A stretch of 64,000 nt of DNA. Origin: Nilaparvata lugens (Eukaryota > Arthropoda > Insecta > Hemiptera > Delphacidae). A model generated the notes under the pieces. It searched no databases. It had not been told where the DNA came from and worked only from the letters and a program-made list of their open reading frames with translations. The position numbers were made by a program, and so were the translations under genes. Positions 54,605-64,000 of this stretch are shown piece after piece (positions within the stretch are counted from its first letter, which is position 1; every line of letters starts with the position of its first letter). Location of the stretch: the NCBI RefSeq assembly GCF_014356525.2, contig NC_052518.1:12354201-12418200 (forward strand), read 5' to 3'.

Positions 54605-55125
54605 TTTCAAATTAATAAAACAATATAAAATCCTAAAGCAACCTTTATTTAAAAAAAAAACTATATTTGACAGAACATAACTTTACACAGGGTTAGAAAA
54701 GTCTTATGTCAAGTTTTAGAGGATGGCAAATTCTGAGGTCCATTCTCAAGTTTTGAGATTCTGGCTAGAGGTTGAAAAACAACTTTGATCTGTCAGCATT
54801 TCTCAAAAGTACCATCAACGAATCCCATTCAATCAAAGCTGACAATTTGAATTAAATTTCAATAAATGAGAAAGGCTTGTGTTTATCGTAATGCACGTAA
54901 AGGCACGTATCGTAATGAGGCACCTATATCATGAACAGTAGCCACGAATAAGATGTATCATTGTATCTCGCAGAGTCAACTGATATACATACATAATTCT
55001 TAATAAAACAATATAAAAATCTTAAAGCACCCTTTATTTTTAAAGAAACTTTAAAATATTTCAACAACTAGTTTCGGTGCATCGTCAGGTTAACCTGAAA
55101 CTAGTTGAACTAGTTGAATCACCTG
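54605..55125. repeat. direct-repeat pair with fold-back tail
   Basis: AATAAAACAATATAAAA.TC(C/T)TAAAGCA then CCCTTTATTT occurs at 54613 and 55001, 388 bp apart. After the second copy, ACTAGTTTCGGTGCATCGTC and AGGTTAACCTGAAACTAGTT form a hairpin. Its wording is related to the fold-back at 23768-24160. Confidence 0.55.
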
Positions 55126-55285
55126 AACGGTGATCACTAATCATCATAAGCTAATAGGTATAGAAAAGCTCATCAAATACATATAAAGTTTTAATATGCA
55201 GATACTGATTGATCAATAAGTTGAAAAAATTGATTATTTCAACAAAAGTGTAATTTGTTGAGAAAAATGTATTTTATCAATTATA

Positions 55286-55572
55286 TTATTGCTGATTGAC
55301 AAAGTTCAAATATATATTGACACAAACTGTGGCTCAAAATCCATCGAAAGTCGAACGCACGTAGCAGAAGACAGACGGGGAAAAAGATCAAGTGCCGGCA
55401 TGCAGACGTCAGCAGAAGGACGTCTGCTTTGTGCGTTGCAACATTCGAACACCTGCGCGAAGATATTTTTTCTCAGTCTGTCTGCAGACGGCTGTCTCCT
55501 GTTTGTAGCTGTGTGCGTTCACCTCTAGATGGACTTAGGATCACCGGTCAATACATAATTTGAACTTTGTCA
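55286..55572. mobile_element. 287-bp MITE
   Basis: TTGACAAAGTTCAAATATAT at 55286 and its inverted counterpart ATTTGAACTTTGTCAA ending 55572; inner pair GCAGAAGACAGACGG against CCGTCTGCAGACAGACTG-like sequence near 55480. GC-rich centre (GACGTCAGCAGAAGGACGTC). No coding. Confidence 0.7.
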
Positions 55573-55839
55573 ATTAGTAAAGTAAATTCGTATGGCTTTT
55601 GTGGGTGGGGAGTCCCTTGCGGGAAGGTCCCACCGCCTGAATATATCATTTAAGCCGTCAATGGGCCTTACGACTGTCATACTTCAGCCGGGACCGACAA
55701 TTTAGCGTGCCCATCCGATAACACCGGAGTGATCTGGTTAAAAACTTTTTGGTAATAAGAGGGTTTGAGCCCGGGATCTCTGTGCTGCTACGCAAGCACT
55801 CTATCCACTAGACCACGGATCACTCCTGTCAATTAGTAA
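55568..55839 (-). mobile_element. tRNA-derived SINE with perfect 13-bp target duplication
   Basis: TGTCAATTAGTAA at 55568-55580 and 55827-55839 bounds a 246-bp insertion (55581-55826). On the minus strand it begins with a tRNA-like head: GATCCGTGGTCTAGTGGATA contains an A box, TGGTCTAGTGG, and TCCCGGGCTCAAACCC is a B-box-like segment 35 bases on. The body carries GTCGGTCCCGGCTGAAG. It would be transcribed by RNA polymerase III. The left duplication overlaps the end of the MITE, so the SINE arrived second. Confidence 0.92.
55764..55826 (-). promoter_or_regulatory. Pol III A/B boxes of the SINE
   Basis: A box TGGTCTAGTGG and degenerate B box GGGCTCAAACCC on the minus strand, in tRNA-like spacing. 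Confidence 0.75.
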
Positions 55840-56062
55840 TAAAACATTGATAAATGCATGATGAAGTGTGCTTTCGCCGTTATGTGGGAACTCATAGGTA
55901 CAGCTGAAGGTACACTCATGTGTTATTATAATCTTTACCATTACTTACGTACAAACTTGAAACTTTTTGGGAATGATATATGGAATCTTATTACGACTTG
56001 TGTGCATTTTAGCTTCACCGCTTCAAATATTGATTTAGGCTCTTCAGCAGCTGCACTTTCTA

Positions 56063-56216
56063 AAGGTGCGTACAGATATACGCTCCGCGAACATGAGCAA
56101 TTCACTTTTAATCAGCTGACTATATCTGTATTTTTACAAAAACGGTAAAAAGCTTGGCATCAGCTGATTAAAAGTGAATTGCTCATGTACGCGGCGCGTG
56201 AATCTGTACGCACCTT
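56063..56216. mobile_element. 154-bp palindromic MITE, AAGGTGCGTACAG ends
   Basis: AAGGTGCGTACAGAT...GCGAACATGAGCAATTCA, then CTTTTAATCAGCTGA, pairs with the reverse complement on the right (TGATTAAAAGTGAATTGCTC, TGTACGCACCTT). The arms span about 60 bp each. Non-coding. Confidence 0.85.
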
Positions 56217-57960
56217 AAGATGCACAAAATTGCTAAAAAGGAAATTGAATCAGGGTACACTACAACACTTGGCACTCTACTTTATCCTGTGTCATCCCTC
56301 GTAGTTCTTACTACTAATTTTTTTCATAACTCCTCGAGATTTACGTATTTTAAATTTTGGGGTTCAATGATAACAATTTTATAATTTTATTCGAAAACAA
56401 TGTCAGCTTATCGATTTAATCATTGAGAAGAACATCGCCATCAAAAAAATGACAACAAACGTGACTTTTTCTGAGTGGACGTTGTTTCGTGTTTCGTATG
56501 TCATAGATACATTCCCGACCGATTCATCAAACTAACCCCCCCCCTCCACCCTTAATTTATATAATAATAATATCATTATTATAAATAATGGGGGAATCCG
56601 GTCTCACAAGGTGTCAAACTATCAAACGATAAACCGAAAAACTTCAATAAATAACAACCCTACTCCCTACTCCACCCTCCTCCATATATAGAGTTAGAAA
56701 GAGAGTATAATTATTATAATTTACTTAATCTTGTTATCAACGGTGGAACATTTATATTGATTCTTAGTTTTTCGAAAACAGAATCATTGTCGCAGTTTCT
56801 TGTAAAAGTATACTCGTGATCATAACAGAAAATTTTTAATAAATAACTGCCTACACTATTTTCAATGTTCAATTTTGTATTCATGCACGATTTCTCTCTC
56901 AATAGTGCACGTCTGAGTATAATTTTTCTCAAATTTCATACGTCAAACTTTGTTCAGGTAATAACAACATGCAGGCATAAAGTCATCATAAATCATAATT
57001 CTCTCTATATTTTCAAGTATGGGGCAGTGATTGTCCCAATGATTGAAATTATTATTATTATAGCTACTAAATAAACAATTCAAGACCTCTTTATATGGTT
57101 TGCAATAAGTTAATGATTGACTGCCAAGAAACTCTTTGCATGGATGTGATTAGTCTATATAATTTTATACAGTTTTGGACTTACTAGGATTTTGAATATA
57201 ACTAAGTAAATATTTCCATATTGTTCTCCTATGGTCATATATTCATGAATGAGCATTATTTCGGTAACTTAGTTATATTTTTGAATCAATTGCAAGATAT
57301 CCTCAAATTAAACATTCAAATCTAATTTGAAAAATCAGAAGATACTTGAAGAAGTTTTCTCATGTAATCTGTAATATCATGTCCTACTGATGAATTTATA
57401 GATAATAGATTATTTTTGTAGATTTCTCAAAACAGATGAGAATAATTATTGTTATCTTCCTGTTGGATAGTAGAGGATAATATCGTGTATGAATCAGATA
57501 GCAATATGTAATTTATATCTCATAATACATGGTTCCCATCAGATCACTGAAATTTCAACGCTTTACTTGGTCAGTTCTCAGATGGGTAACCATTTGAGTA
57601 TTAGGGTTTGTGAGTAAGCCTACTATGATAAATTCCTTTGAATTTCTTCACATCACAATTTTCACGTTCAATTTGATTTTTGTGAACTATTTTCTAATAT
57701 CACTATATCAATTTCATACGAGAGTTATTATATTTGTTTCATCACTAAAGATAACATTTTTCCGCAACCAATTATATTATTTGTGAATTATCTTCTTATT
57801 ACCATACTAATTTCTTCGATCGCCAACACATAATGATTGAAAACTTTGATCTGTCAAAGTATGGAATTTAAACAGATCATTTTTGCAGAATGATAATAGA
57901 GTAATTGGAACATTAAAATGATACAGGCCTCAGAAATGATAATAGTCTATTATTGTATAG
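56217..57960. other. AT-rich stretch, nothing recognised
   Basis: No gene. Short open frames at 56714-57074 show no family resemblance. Confidence 0.5.
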
Positions 57961-57967
57961 ACTCTGT

Positions 57968-58108
57968 GCCGGTAGCACAAAAGCCGGTTGAATTTTAATT
58001 CCACGAGAACCAATCAGAGAAGCCGTATTTTCAAAAAAGCCTTCTCTGATTGGTTCTAGTGAAATTAATCACGGTTGAAATTTAACCGGCTTTTGTGCAA
58101 CCGGGCCT
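57968..58108. mobile_element. palindromic MITE, second copy of the intron-8 family
   Basis: GCACAAAAGCCGGTTGAATT ... CCGGCTTTTGTGC, with CACGAGAACCAATCAGAGAA and its inverse in the middle; about 141 bp, the same core as 27687-27832 but without the outer inverted flanks seen there. Confidence 0.88.
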
Positions 58109-58190
58109 CTGAGTGTGGGCTACTACGTTAACTGTAAAAGAATGTCAGTTTGTAGATGCTATATTGGAAAGTTCATAGATAAAGATACTG

Positions 58191-58548
58191 TATAGTGAGG
58201 TCCACGTTATAATGGCAATGGTATTGCTATCCTTGTCTATCATTCAACAAAGTGGATAGCACTATCTCGCTTTACTCTGTTGCCAGATCGTCTTTTAACA
58301 ATGTAGAATTAATAAATAATTAACAAAATTTTTCATCCCAATTATGAAAATTCATTATGAAATTATTGAAAAATATAATTTCTTGCACAATAAAATATAA
58401 TTGATTATTTTAAACGAGAATGACAGTTAATATTACATGAATAAAGCTGTATCAGCTACCGTCTATAGAAGACATCGACAAGACAGAGGATCGGCAACGT
58501 TTTTCTCCTATCTTTTTCCACTGCCATTATAACGTGGACCTCACTATA
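58191..58548 (+). mobile_element. MITE with TAGTGAGGTCCACGTTATAA ends, copy 2
   Basis: 358 bp, TIR TATAGTGAGGTCCACGTTAT to ATAACGTGGACCTCACTATA. Shares GCTATCCTTGTCTATCATTC with copy 1 (23277-23495) but has a longer, different middle. Mariner-type TA borders. Confidence 0.9.
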
Positions 58549-58945
58549 GCACCAAATAATGTACCGTATGTCTATGTCGATGTTGTACAGTCATGAGTTC
58601 TTTGAAAACCGCGAAAGTAGAAAAAATAATGTCTCTAACGTTGTTTTTTCATTCAATATAATTTATAAATGATATAGTTGCTAGAGTAGCAAAGACTTAA
58701 CATATCCACAAATGGAAATGATGTATAATTGTACAGATAACATAAAAAACTGATTAAAAGTTGAAGCACAGCCATTTTAACTATTAGAATGGAGATTTTC
58801 ACTGGCCAATAAGATTGCTTGTGGGAGGTGGCTCATAGACTGCTTGTTTTTGATTGGCTGAAGAGAGAGTTGTCGCACTGCGTTAATTGGTCAACAAATT
58901 TGGAAGAGAGAAGATTATTTTGTTGATCGAAGCTGAAGTTGAGCT

Positions 58946-59003
58946 GTGATAGTCAACGATCTATATATACTAACATTAGTATATATAGATCGTTGGTGAT
59001 AGT
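58946..59003. repeat. perfect 42-bp palindrome flanked by 8-bp direct repeat
   Basis: 58954-58995 reads CAACGATCTATATATACTAA, CA, then the exact reverse complement (20-bp arms, 2-bp centre). GTGATAGT stands immediately on both sides (58946-58953 and 58996-59003). The arrangement is that of a target duplication around a minimal inverted-repeat element. Confidence 0.95.
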
Positions 59004-59259
59004 AGGCTATTTCAATCCTCTCAAGAGTAAAATCTCTATAAAATCTAATTCACTTTTCTGAAGAGTACCTCTATAGAATCTTCACCAGCAGTAATAAAAA
59101 TCATTCATGGAATTTGGAATCTATACTTTATACAGTAGGAGTAGATGATTTAGGGGGGGGGAAGAGATGAATAAGAGATCAACCCTGTATTGAGATTTCA
59201 GTTAGGCTTGAGTTTGAACTGATTGCTGAATGATTTTTGATAATAACATTGTGGATAAT

Positions 59260-60008
59260 TCGATAAGCAGGCCTGGCCCCAAGGGAAGGCGGACCAGGCG
59301 GCTGCCCAGGGCGGCAGATTTTTGGGCGGCAAATTTCAAGAAACATAAAATTTAAAAATACAAATGAATGATAAATTCATAATATTAAATGTGAATAGTA
59401 AAATTATATAAGAAGCTTCTCCAAACTCATGCTAATGAAGACATATCTAAGATCAAGAATGTCCCAGGAACGTCTGAGTTGTCTAGCGAACATAAAATAG
59501 CTCAATCCCTAGATCTTGAAGAATTGGAGAAGGAATTTTCCTATAGTCAGGCTGCAATGTTATAGACCCTTTCAAAATTGTAAATTAGGATGTAATCGGG
59601 CTGAAATAATTATGCAGATTTTGTAAAGGTTAGATGGGTTCTACTTAATTAAACAGGTGTGTTAAACAAACTCGTATTGTAGCAATTGTAGTTTTAATCA
59701 CTTAGCAAGTTAATATTATCTTGCAGTCTCTTGATTTAAAACTACCATCAACTACCATTATGTTTTCTTATTGTGTACCGTATCTGTTCAGAACATAAAA
59801 ATAGTTCAATCAGATATTTTGTGTTACTGTTCCCCAATATTTTTATTTGTCAAATATTTATTTAAATGTCAATTTAAACTTAGACAGCTGATAACCTTCG
59901 GGTAAATTTTTAAGTAAACAATTAGATGGGATACCTGTGGGTGGTGGGGCGTTGGTTGCCGATTTCGCCCAGGGCGGCAAAGTCCCTGGGGCCGTGCCTG
60001 TCGATAAG
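59260..60008 (+). mobile_element. hAT deletion derivative, 8-bp target duplication
   Basis: TCGATAAG at 59260-59267 and 60001-60008 bounds 733 bp (59268-60000). Ends CAGGCCTGGCCCCAAGGG and the complement of CAGGCACGGCCCCAGGGA. Inside, 59455-59570 (+) encodes MSQERLSCLANI and, one frame on, EHKIAQSLDLEELEKEFSYS. I read this as a remnant of the C-terminal dimerisation region of a hAT transposase (RLS.LA...IE.EIA..LD...LI.EFA). The rest of the gene is gone, so this is an internally deleted autonomous element. Confidence 0.9.
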
Positions 60009-60221
60009 CAATGTTAGAAGTCTTGAACTTTCTAGTAAGATGACTGATTCAATACACTCTATCATATTATTCCATGTTTGGCGATCCTCATTTAAAATTC
60101 TGTGAACTATTTTCATTCGGTTACCCATTATTACTATGCAGAGATCGCTCTTTCATGCAGAGAACCCCATAATTATGAACCAACCAATTTCAAGCGGGAA
60201 CCGTTGGCTATTCATTAGTAA

Positions 60222-60453
60222 TCTATACTATAATAAAGAACTGGCTTATACACGTACGGAATAGGAAAATTATGTTTGACGCATCATCACGTCTGTACTA
60301 CTGAACTGATTAACTTGAAATTTTGCATATAGATTTTTAATTAACCGAGGATGGTTATAGGCTAATTTTCAATTCATCAAGATCTCATTACGTCAGGTTT
60401 TCAGTTTGTCAAGTTTTAAAATGAACCCTTGCGGAGCACGGGTTACCTGCTAG
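60222..60453 (+). mobile_element. non-autonomous Helitron-like element, copy 2
   Basis: 232 bp starting TCTATACTATAATAAAGAAC after A and ending CCTGCTAG before T, with a terminal hairpin AACCC-TTGCGGAGCAC-GGGTT about 6 bp before the CTAG end. 5' TC, 3' hairpin plus CTRR and A/T insertion are Helitron rules. Collinear with 15763-15984. Confidence 0.8.
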
Positions 60454-60620
60454 TATAAAATAATCCCTCTCATATTTTTTATTTGGCATGGTACTTATTG
60501 GTCTGGGAATAACCAAATGACAGGATTTCACACGTTTGTATTATTCAAAGTTTACTATGGGATGCAAAAAGGAAAGAATGTTTCAATGATTGTGGATTTA
60601 ATCACTTGAAAATCACTCAG

Positions 60621-60916
60621 TTAAATCATAGAGAAACATTAGCGTAATTAGATATCCCATGGTATAGGGAATTTATGTCGCAACTTTTACTGTTATCTCA
60701 AGCCGATTACTGTCGATTATTGTAAATTTTTACTGTTTCGTTGAGGTGAGAGTGTATGATCGACTACCAGCGTTACACAGCTTCATGGGAAAGAACTAAG
60801 TGAACTATCGGCTTGGGATAACAGTAAAAGTTGCGACATTAACGCCCTATGCCATGGGATATCTTATGCTATATAATATATAATATTATACTTATGCTAT
60901 CGTTTCTCTATGGTTA
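60621..60916. mobile_element. MITE nested in a MITE
   Basis: Inner element 60651-60863: GATATCCCATGG.ATAGGG and GTCGCAACTTTTACTGTTAT, then CAAGCCGAT, pair with inverted copies, arms about 58 bp. Outer pair: CATAGAGAAACATTAGC near 60627 against the complement of GCTATCGTTTCTCTATGG ending near 60913. The inner one split the outer. Confidence 0.8.
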
Positions 60917-61490
60917 AATTCACAATACAGATGAAACTACTGTGACTACAATCCCAGCTACAAGAATGCATAGTTTTCATGACTTATTACAAAGTTAAGA
61001 AAACAAGTAAGTAATCTTTGCCTGTGACAAAGGATTTTCCTCGTTAGAAAAGTAGTAACATCCTATTGTTTTATTTCCAGTAGGCCTACAGTATTAATAA
61101 TTGATAGTGACAACAATGTTGTGACAGTACTATTAATACAGTAGAATAACGAAATTATTGGCAATTGTAATGAATGCTCCAATTGCAATTTCAACAGACC
61201 TGTCCGATCGAACTTGTTAACCGTTATTTTATAAGGCTCTACCAGCTTAAATATTTAATAGAGGCAATTAGAAATTCCAAGTTCACAGACCTCATCGACA
61301 GTATGCAAGCCAAGTCAAAGTTACTTTTAAACCGTGTAATTGTTATACAGTGTGATTGAAATGGGTTCTACGAAGTTTGAGCATTGCAATTACTATAAAT
61401 ATTTAATAAGAGCGGAGCATTATTATTTATATTTCAAATGTTAGCGTGCTTTCACAAAAGCGAAATGTAAAAGTCAAACCCCTAGTTATG
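60917..61490. other. AT-rich stretch, nothing recognised
   Basis: A plus-strand open frame of 61 codons (61174-61359) has no family resemblance and is not called. Confidence 0.45.
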
Positions 61491-61870
61491 CTTTGAATAG
61501 AATCGATGAAAAATGGAAACGTTCGCTTTTTATTACGATTGTGCTCGTCACGCTAAAAATGGAGTTGACGATTCTCTGTCCCTCCCTTCAGTCTTAACAA
61601 TAAAAGCACCCCCCTAATCACCCGCATAGACGACGCATGTCGCTGCCCCCTCCTATCTACTCTCTCTCTTGCTCTTTACTTCAGCCGGCTGAATCCACCC
61701 CAAAATGTAGCGTTATTAGACTGCACAGTTGATCCTCTCACCGAGATCTGCTACGTCATAACGTACTGCACACTACTCACCGCCTACAAATATATTGATT
61801 CGCGTCATCTCTCTTCAACTACAAAACTAGGTTTTATTATTCGTCAATCTTCTGTTTCCATTTGGAACCT
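61491..61870. promoter_or_regulatory. GC-richer block, possible regulatory region
   Basis: Local rise in GC with CTACGTCATAACGT (CRE-like), TACTCTCTCTCTTGCTC and several CpG words. No protein. It could be a promoter or enhancer for a gene outside the window. Low certainty. Confidence 0.3.
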
Positions 61871-63740
61871 TCTGTGATTCAGCGAAACAACGCTGGTCTA
61901 CTTTTCATATTCGTTCTTTCTACGAAACATTGATCTCTGTAACTTTTCTAAACTTCATATTATAGTTTAATTATTATATTATCACTTGTCCATTCGATTC
62001 CAATGATTGAATGAAAATTCTAGGCTACATAAACATTACTTATTTAGTTTCCATTAATTTGTGCTCTGTAGGAAAAAGTATTCTTTGTAATTATTATCAA
62101 ACGAAAAAAATATTATTAAACGAATTTCCATCTAGCTGTTTACCCTGTTGTGAATATTTGCAGTAGCAGAAGTCTTCGGGGTGATTTACAGCATTTAATT
62201 GGGATTTTCGTATAATAATTATTATTCATTAATTGGCATTTGAACAAATGCAACTTCCAATTTATTGCCATCTGTATTCTTTTTATTTTTTAATCTTAGT
62301 TATTCTGTTAAAACTAGCATAGTTTAATGATTGCCCTAATGGATCATCGTCAATTTTTGTGATTGAATGAAGATATTGAGACAGGAACATCACTTACCGT
62401 ACTTAGTTCTCACATATTCGAATTCTGTACAAACAATTCCTATGATTTATTAAAAGCTCTTCAATGATAGTCCCAATAGAATATCGTGGATTTCTGCGAT
62501 TGAGTGAGAATGTAGCTAAAATGATGTGAGGACACCGAAACTTCAGTTTCCTACTAAGATTTTAGATTCCAGTAGTCCTATGTCACGTGCCCCCTGCCCC
62601 ACCCCTATACCACAGTTTTTGAGCTGAATCAATCCTTTCAACAAGAATGTGTGTCTTTTATCGAATAAAACTACAATAAAACAAGATCAACATCTTTGAT
62701 TACTACGTATGTGTGTGTATACGTCTACTTACAACGTAACAACATACTACAATAATCCAAAATAGGGTTGATTTGCTCACATATATTCCCGTATAAATAG
62801 GTTCTCATAATTAATGATTATCATGTACATACGTACATGTCCTCCGTTGTGTTTCTCAACATTTCTCAATCGTCTATAATAAGTTGGATGCGCCGTGAAT
62901 TATTATCTAGAAAGCGTCGTTTGGTCTTATTCAAGCCAAAAAATAAAAATTCAGAATATTCTATCATAAAAAACTGCGAGTGCAAAAACTTTTGATTTTA
63001 AATTTTGACCAGAAAACTGTGCACATGATTTCAAATAAGGGTCTATTGTGCCGGTATGGGTTCAGATCACAAATTAAACGCAACACATTTACAGGATGCA
63101 CTTAGATTTGATTAGAATTCATAGTCTACCCTAAATGCAATAGGCTATCATCATTGAACATGCTTCAATTTCACCATGGAAAAGCATAATAGTAGATTGG
63201 AGTTGTATTTGATTTTACTCAAACTCTGATATAACATTTTTCCTTATTGTCTGTTCATGAATGATGTCCTACTAACATTTGGTAGATTATTCCTCTAGTT
63301 CGCATGGGAGGAGAGTCACCCTTCTCTTTCCTTCTCAATTATCTACAATAATTGTTTAAAAGGGGAAGGACAACCCTTTGAACGGCAGATAGTGAATGGT
63401 TGGACTGTCGGATTTCAAATGTTAAAAATAAGAACAAATCAACCCACAGCCGAAAGAAGTACCAGTTTTCTCTTCAAATAATTATTGCTATTTGGATTCC
63501 ACGGAAACACCAATCAAAACCATTTTAAAATATCATGTCACTTTAAAATTATCAATACTTTTTTCGTCGTATCCCACGTACAAGCAAATAGAACTATCGT
63601 TAAAATAAATATCATCTTCTATTTTCAATCATATTTCATATTTTTCTATTTTTTGGATCATATCCTCGATAATTTCATTGTTTATTAAGGGTTTCCCATA
63701 CTGTTTATTATTGTTATGGTGTATCCTGATTGCTATAAAA
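61871..63740. other. AT-rich stretch, nothing recognised
   Basis: No gene or element identified on either strand. Confidence 0.5.
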
Positions 63741-64000
63741 GTGCTTGATATCAGCAAATCTCCCAAATGTTAGTAGGTCATTATTTATGAACTGTTAAAT
63801 AGGCACTTGAAAAGTGTACTTCTATCACTGGGAAACGTGTTTATCACTAAAGCTGTTTTCTTCACCCTAGCTTCATTTCTCGTTTCCCATATTTGTTTTC
63901 CATCATCAACTCTAACTCTTTCATTAATAAATGATATCAGAGCTTGATATCAGCATACCTCCCAAATGTCAGTGGGTCATTATTTATAAGCTTTTGAATA
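63741..64000. repeat. direct repeat about 200 bp apart at the right edge
   Basis: CTTGATATCAGCAAATCTCC / CAAATGTTAGTAGGTCATTA at 63746 returns as CTTGATATCAGCATACCTCC / CAAATGTCAGTGGGTCATTA at 63942. The second unit is cut by the window end, so a longer tandem array may continue outside. Confidence 0.8.

Noticed and set aside
55764..55826. A functional tRNA gene on the minus strand
   Set aside because: Only A and B boxes are tRNA-like; no complete cloverleaf, and the unit is bounded by target duplications, so it is a SINE head.

Overview
The window looks like nuclear DNA of an insect. It is AT-rich, its one clear host gene is split into small exons separated by kilobase introns, and nearly everything else is animal transposable-element debris: piggyBac, hAT, Tc1/mariner, pogo, Helitron, LINEs, a tRNA-derived SINE and many MITEs. 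The repeat style (frequent TAGGCCTA words, many inverted-repeat MITEs) reminds me of hemipterans such as planthoppers, but that placement is inference. There are no bacterial features and no CRISPR array.

Host gene. One conserved gene was reconstructed exon by exon on the + strand: a CTDSPL2-type (SCP4) FCP/SCP-family phosphatase. It has ten coding exons between 9784 and 31058, all splice phases agree, and the predicted protein is 444 residues. The catalytic DLDET signature is divided by an intron exactly between DL and DET. Its introns are landing pads. Intron 4 holds a fold-back element and a piggyBac-type MITE. Intron 5 holds a Helitron end pair, a nearly full-length antisense LINE with a perfect 16-bp target duplication, and a second LINE fragment. 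Intron 6 holds a nested MITE composite and an RTE fragment. Intron 7 holds a Tc1 remnant, intron 8 a 348-bp hairpin, and intron 9 a LINE tail and a 743-bp MITE.

Left flank (1-9772): a LINE endonuclease scrap, a 105-bp tandem repeat, a SINE-like piece and a complete piggyBac element (TTAA duplication at 5288/8656). Its two-exon transposase is killed by two frameshifts.

Right flank (31059-64000): no host gene recognised. It holds hAT, RTE and pogo/pipsqueak pseudogenes (32.3-35.3 kb); a quiet AT-rich stretch (35.5-40.9 kb); a young mariner-like element with an intact 358-residue DD41D transposase and 400-bp near-identical inverted repeats (43751-46023); a hAT MITE with 8-bp duplication; a 32-bp minisatellite (48.18-49.0 kb); LINE and mariner pseudogenes (49.6-51.6 kb); a GC-richer possible promoter region (52.2-53.3 kb); a SINE with a 13-bp duplication; and several MITEs. 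These include a hAT deletion derivative (59268-60000), a Helitron-like element (60222-60453) and a perfect 42-bp palindrome flanked by an 8-bp direct repeat (58954-58995).

The intact DD41D element is the strongest candidate for something still functional. All TE coding sequences other than that one carry stops, frameshifts or truncations.
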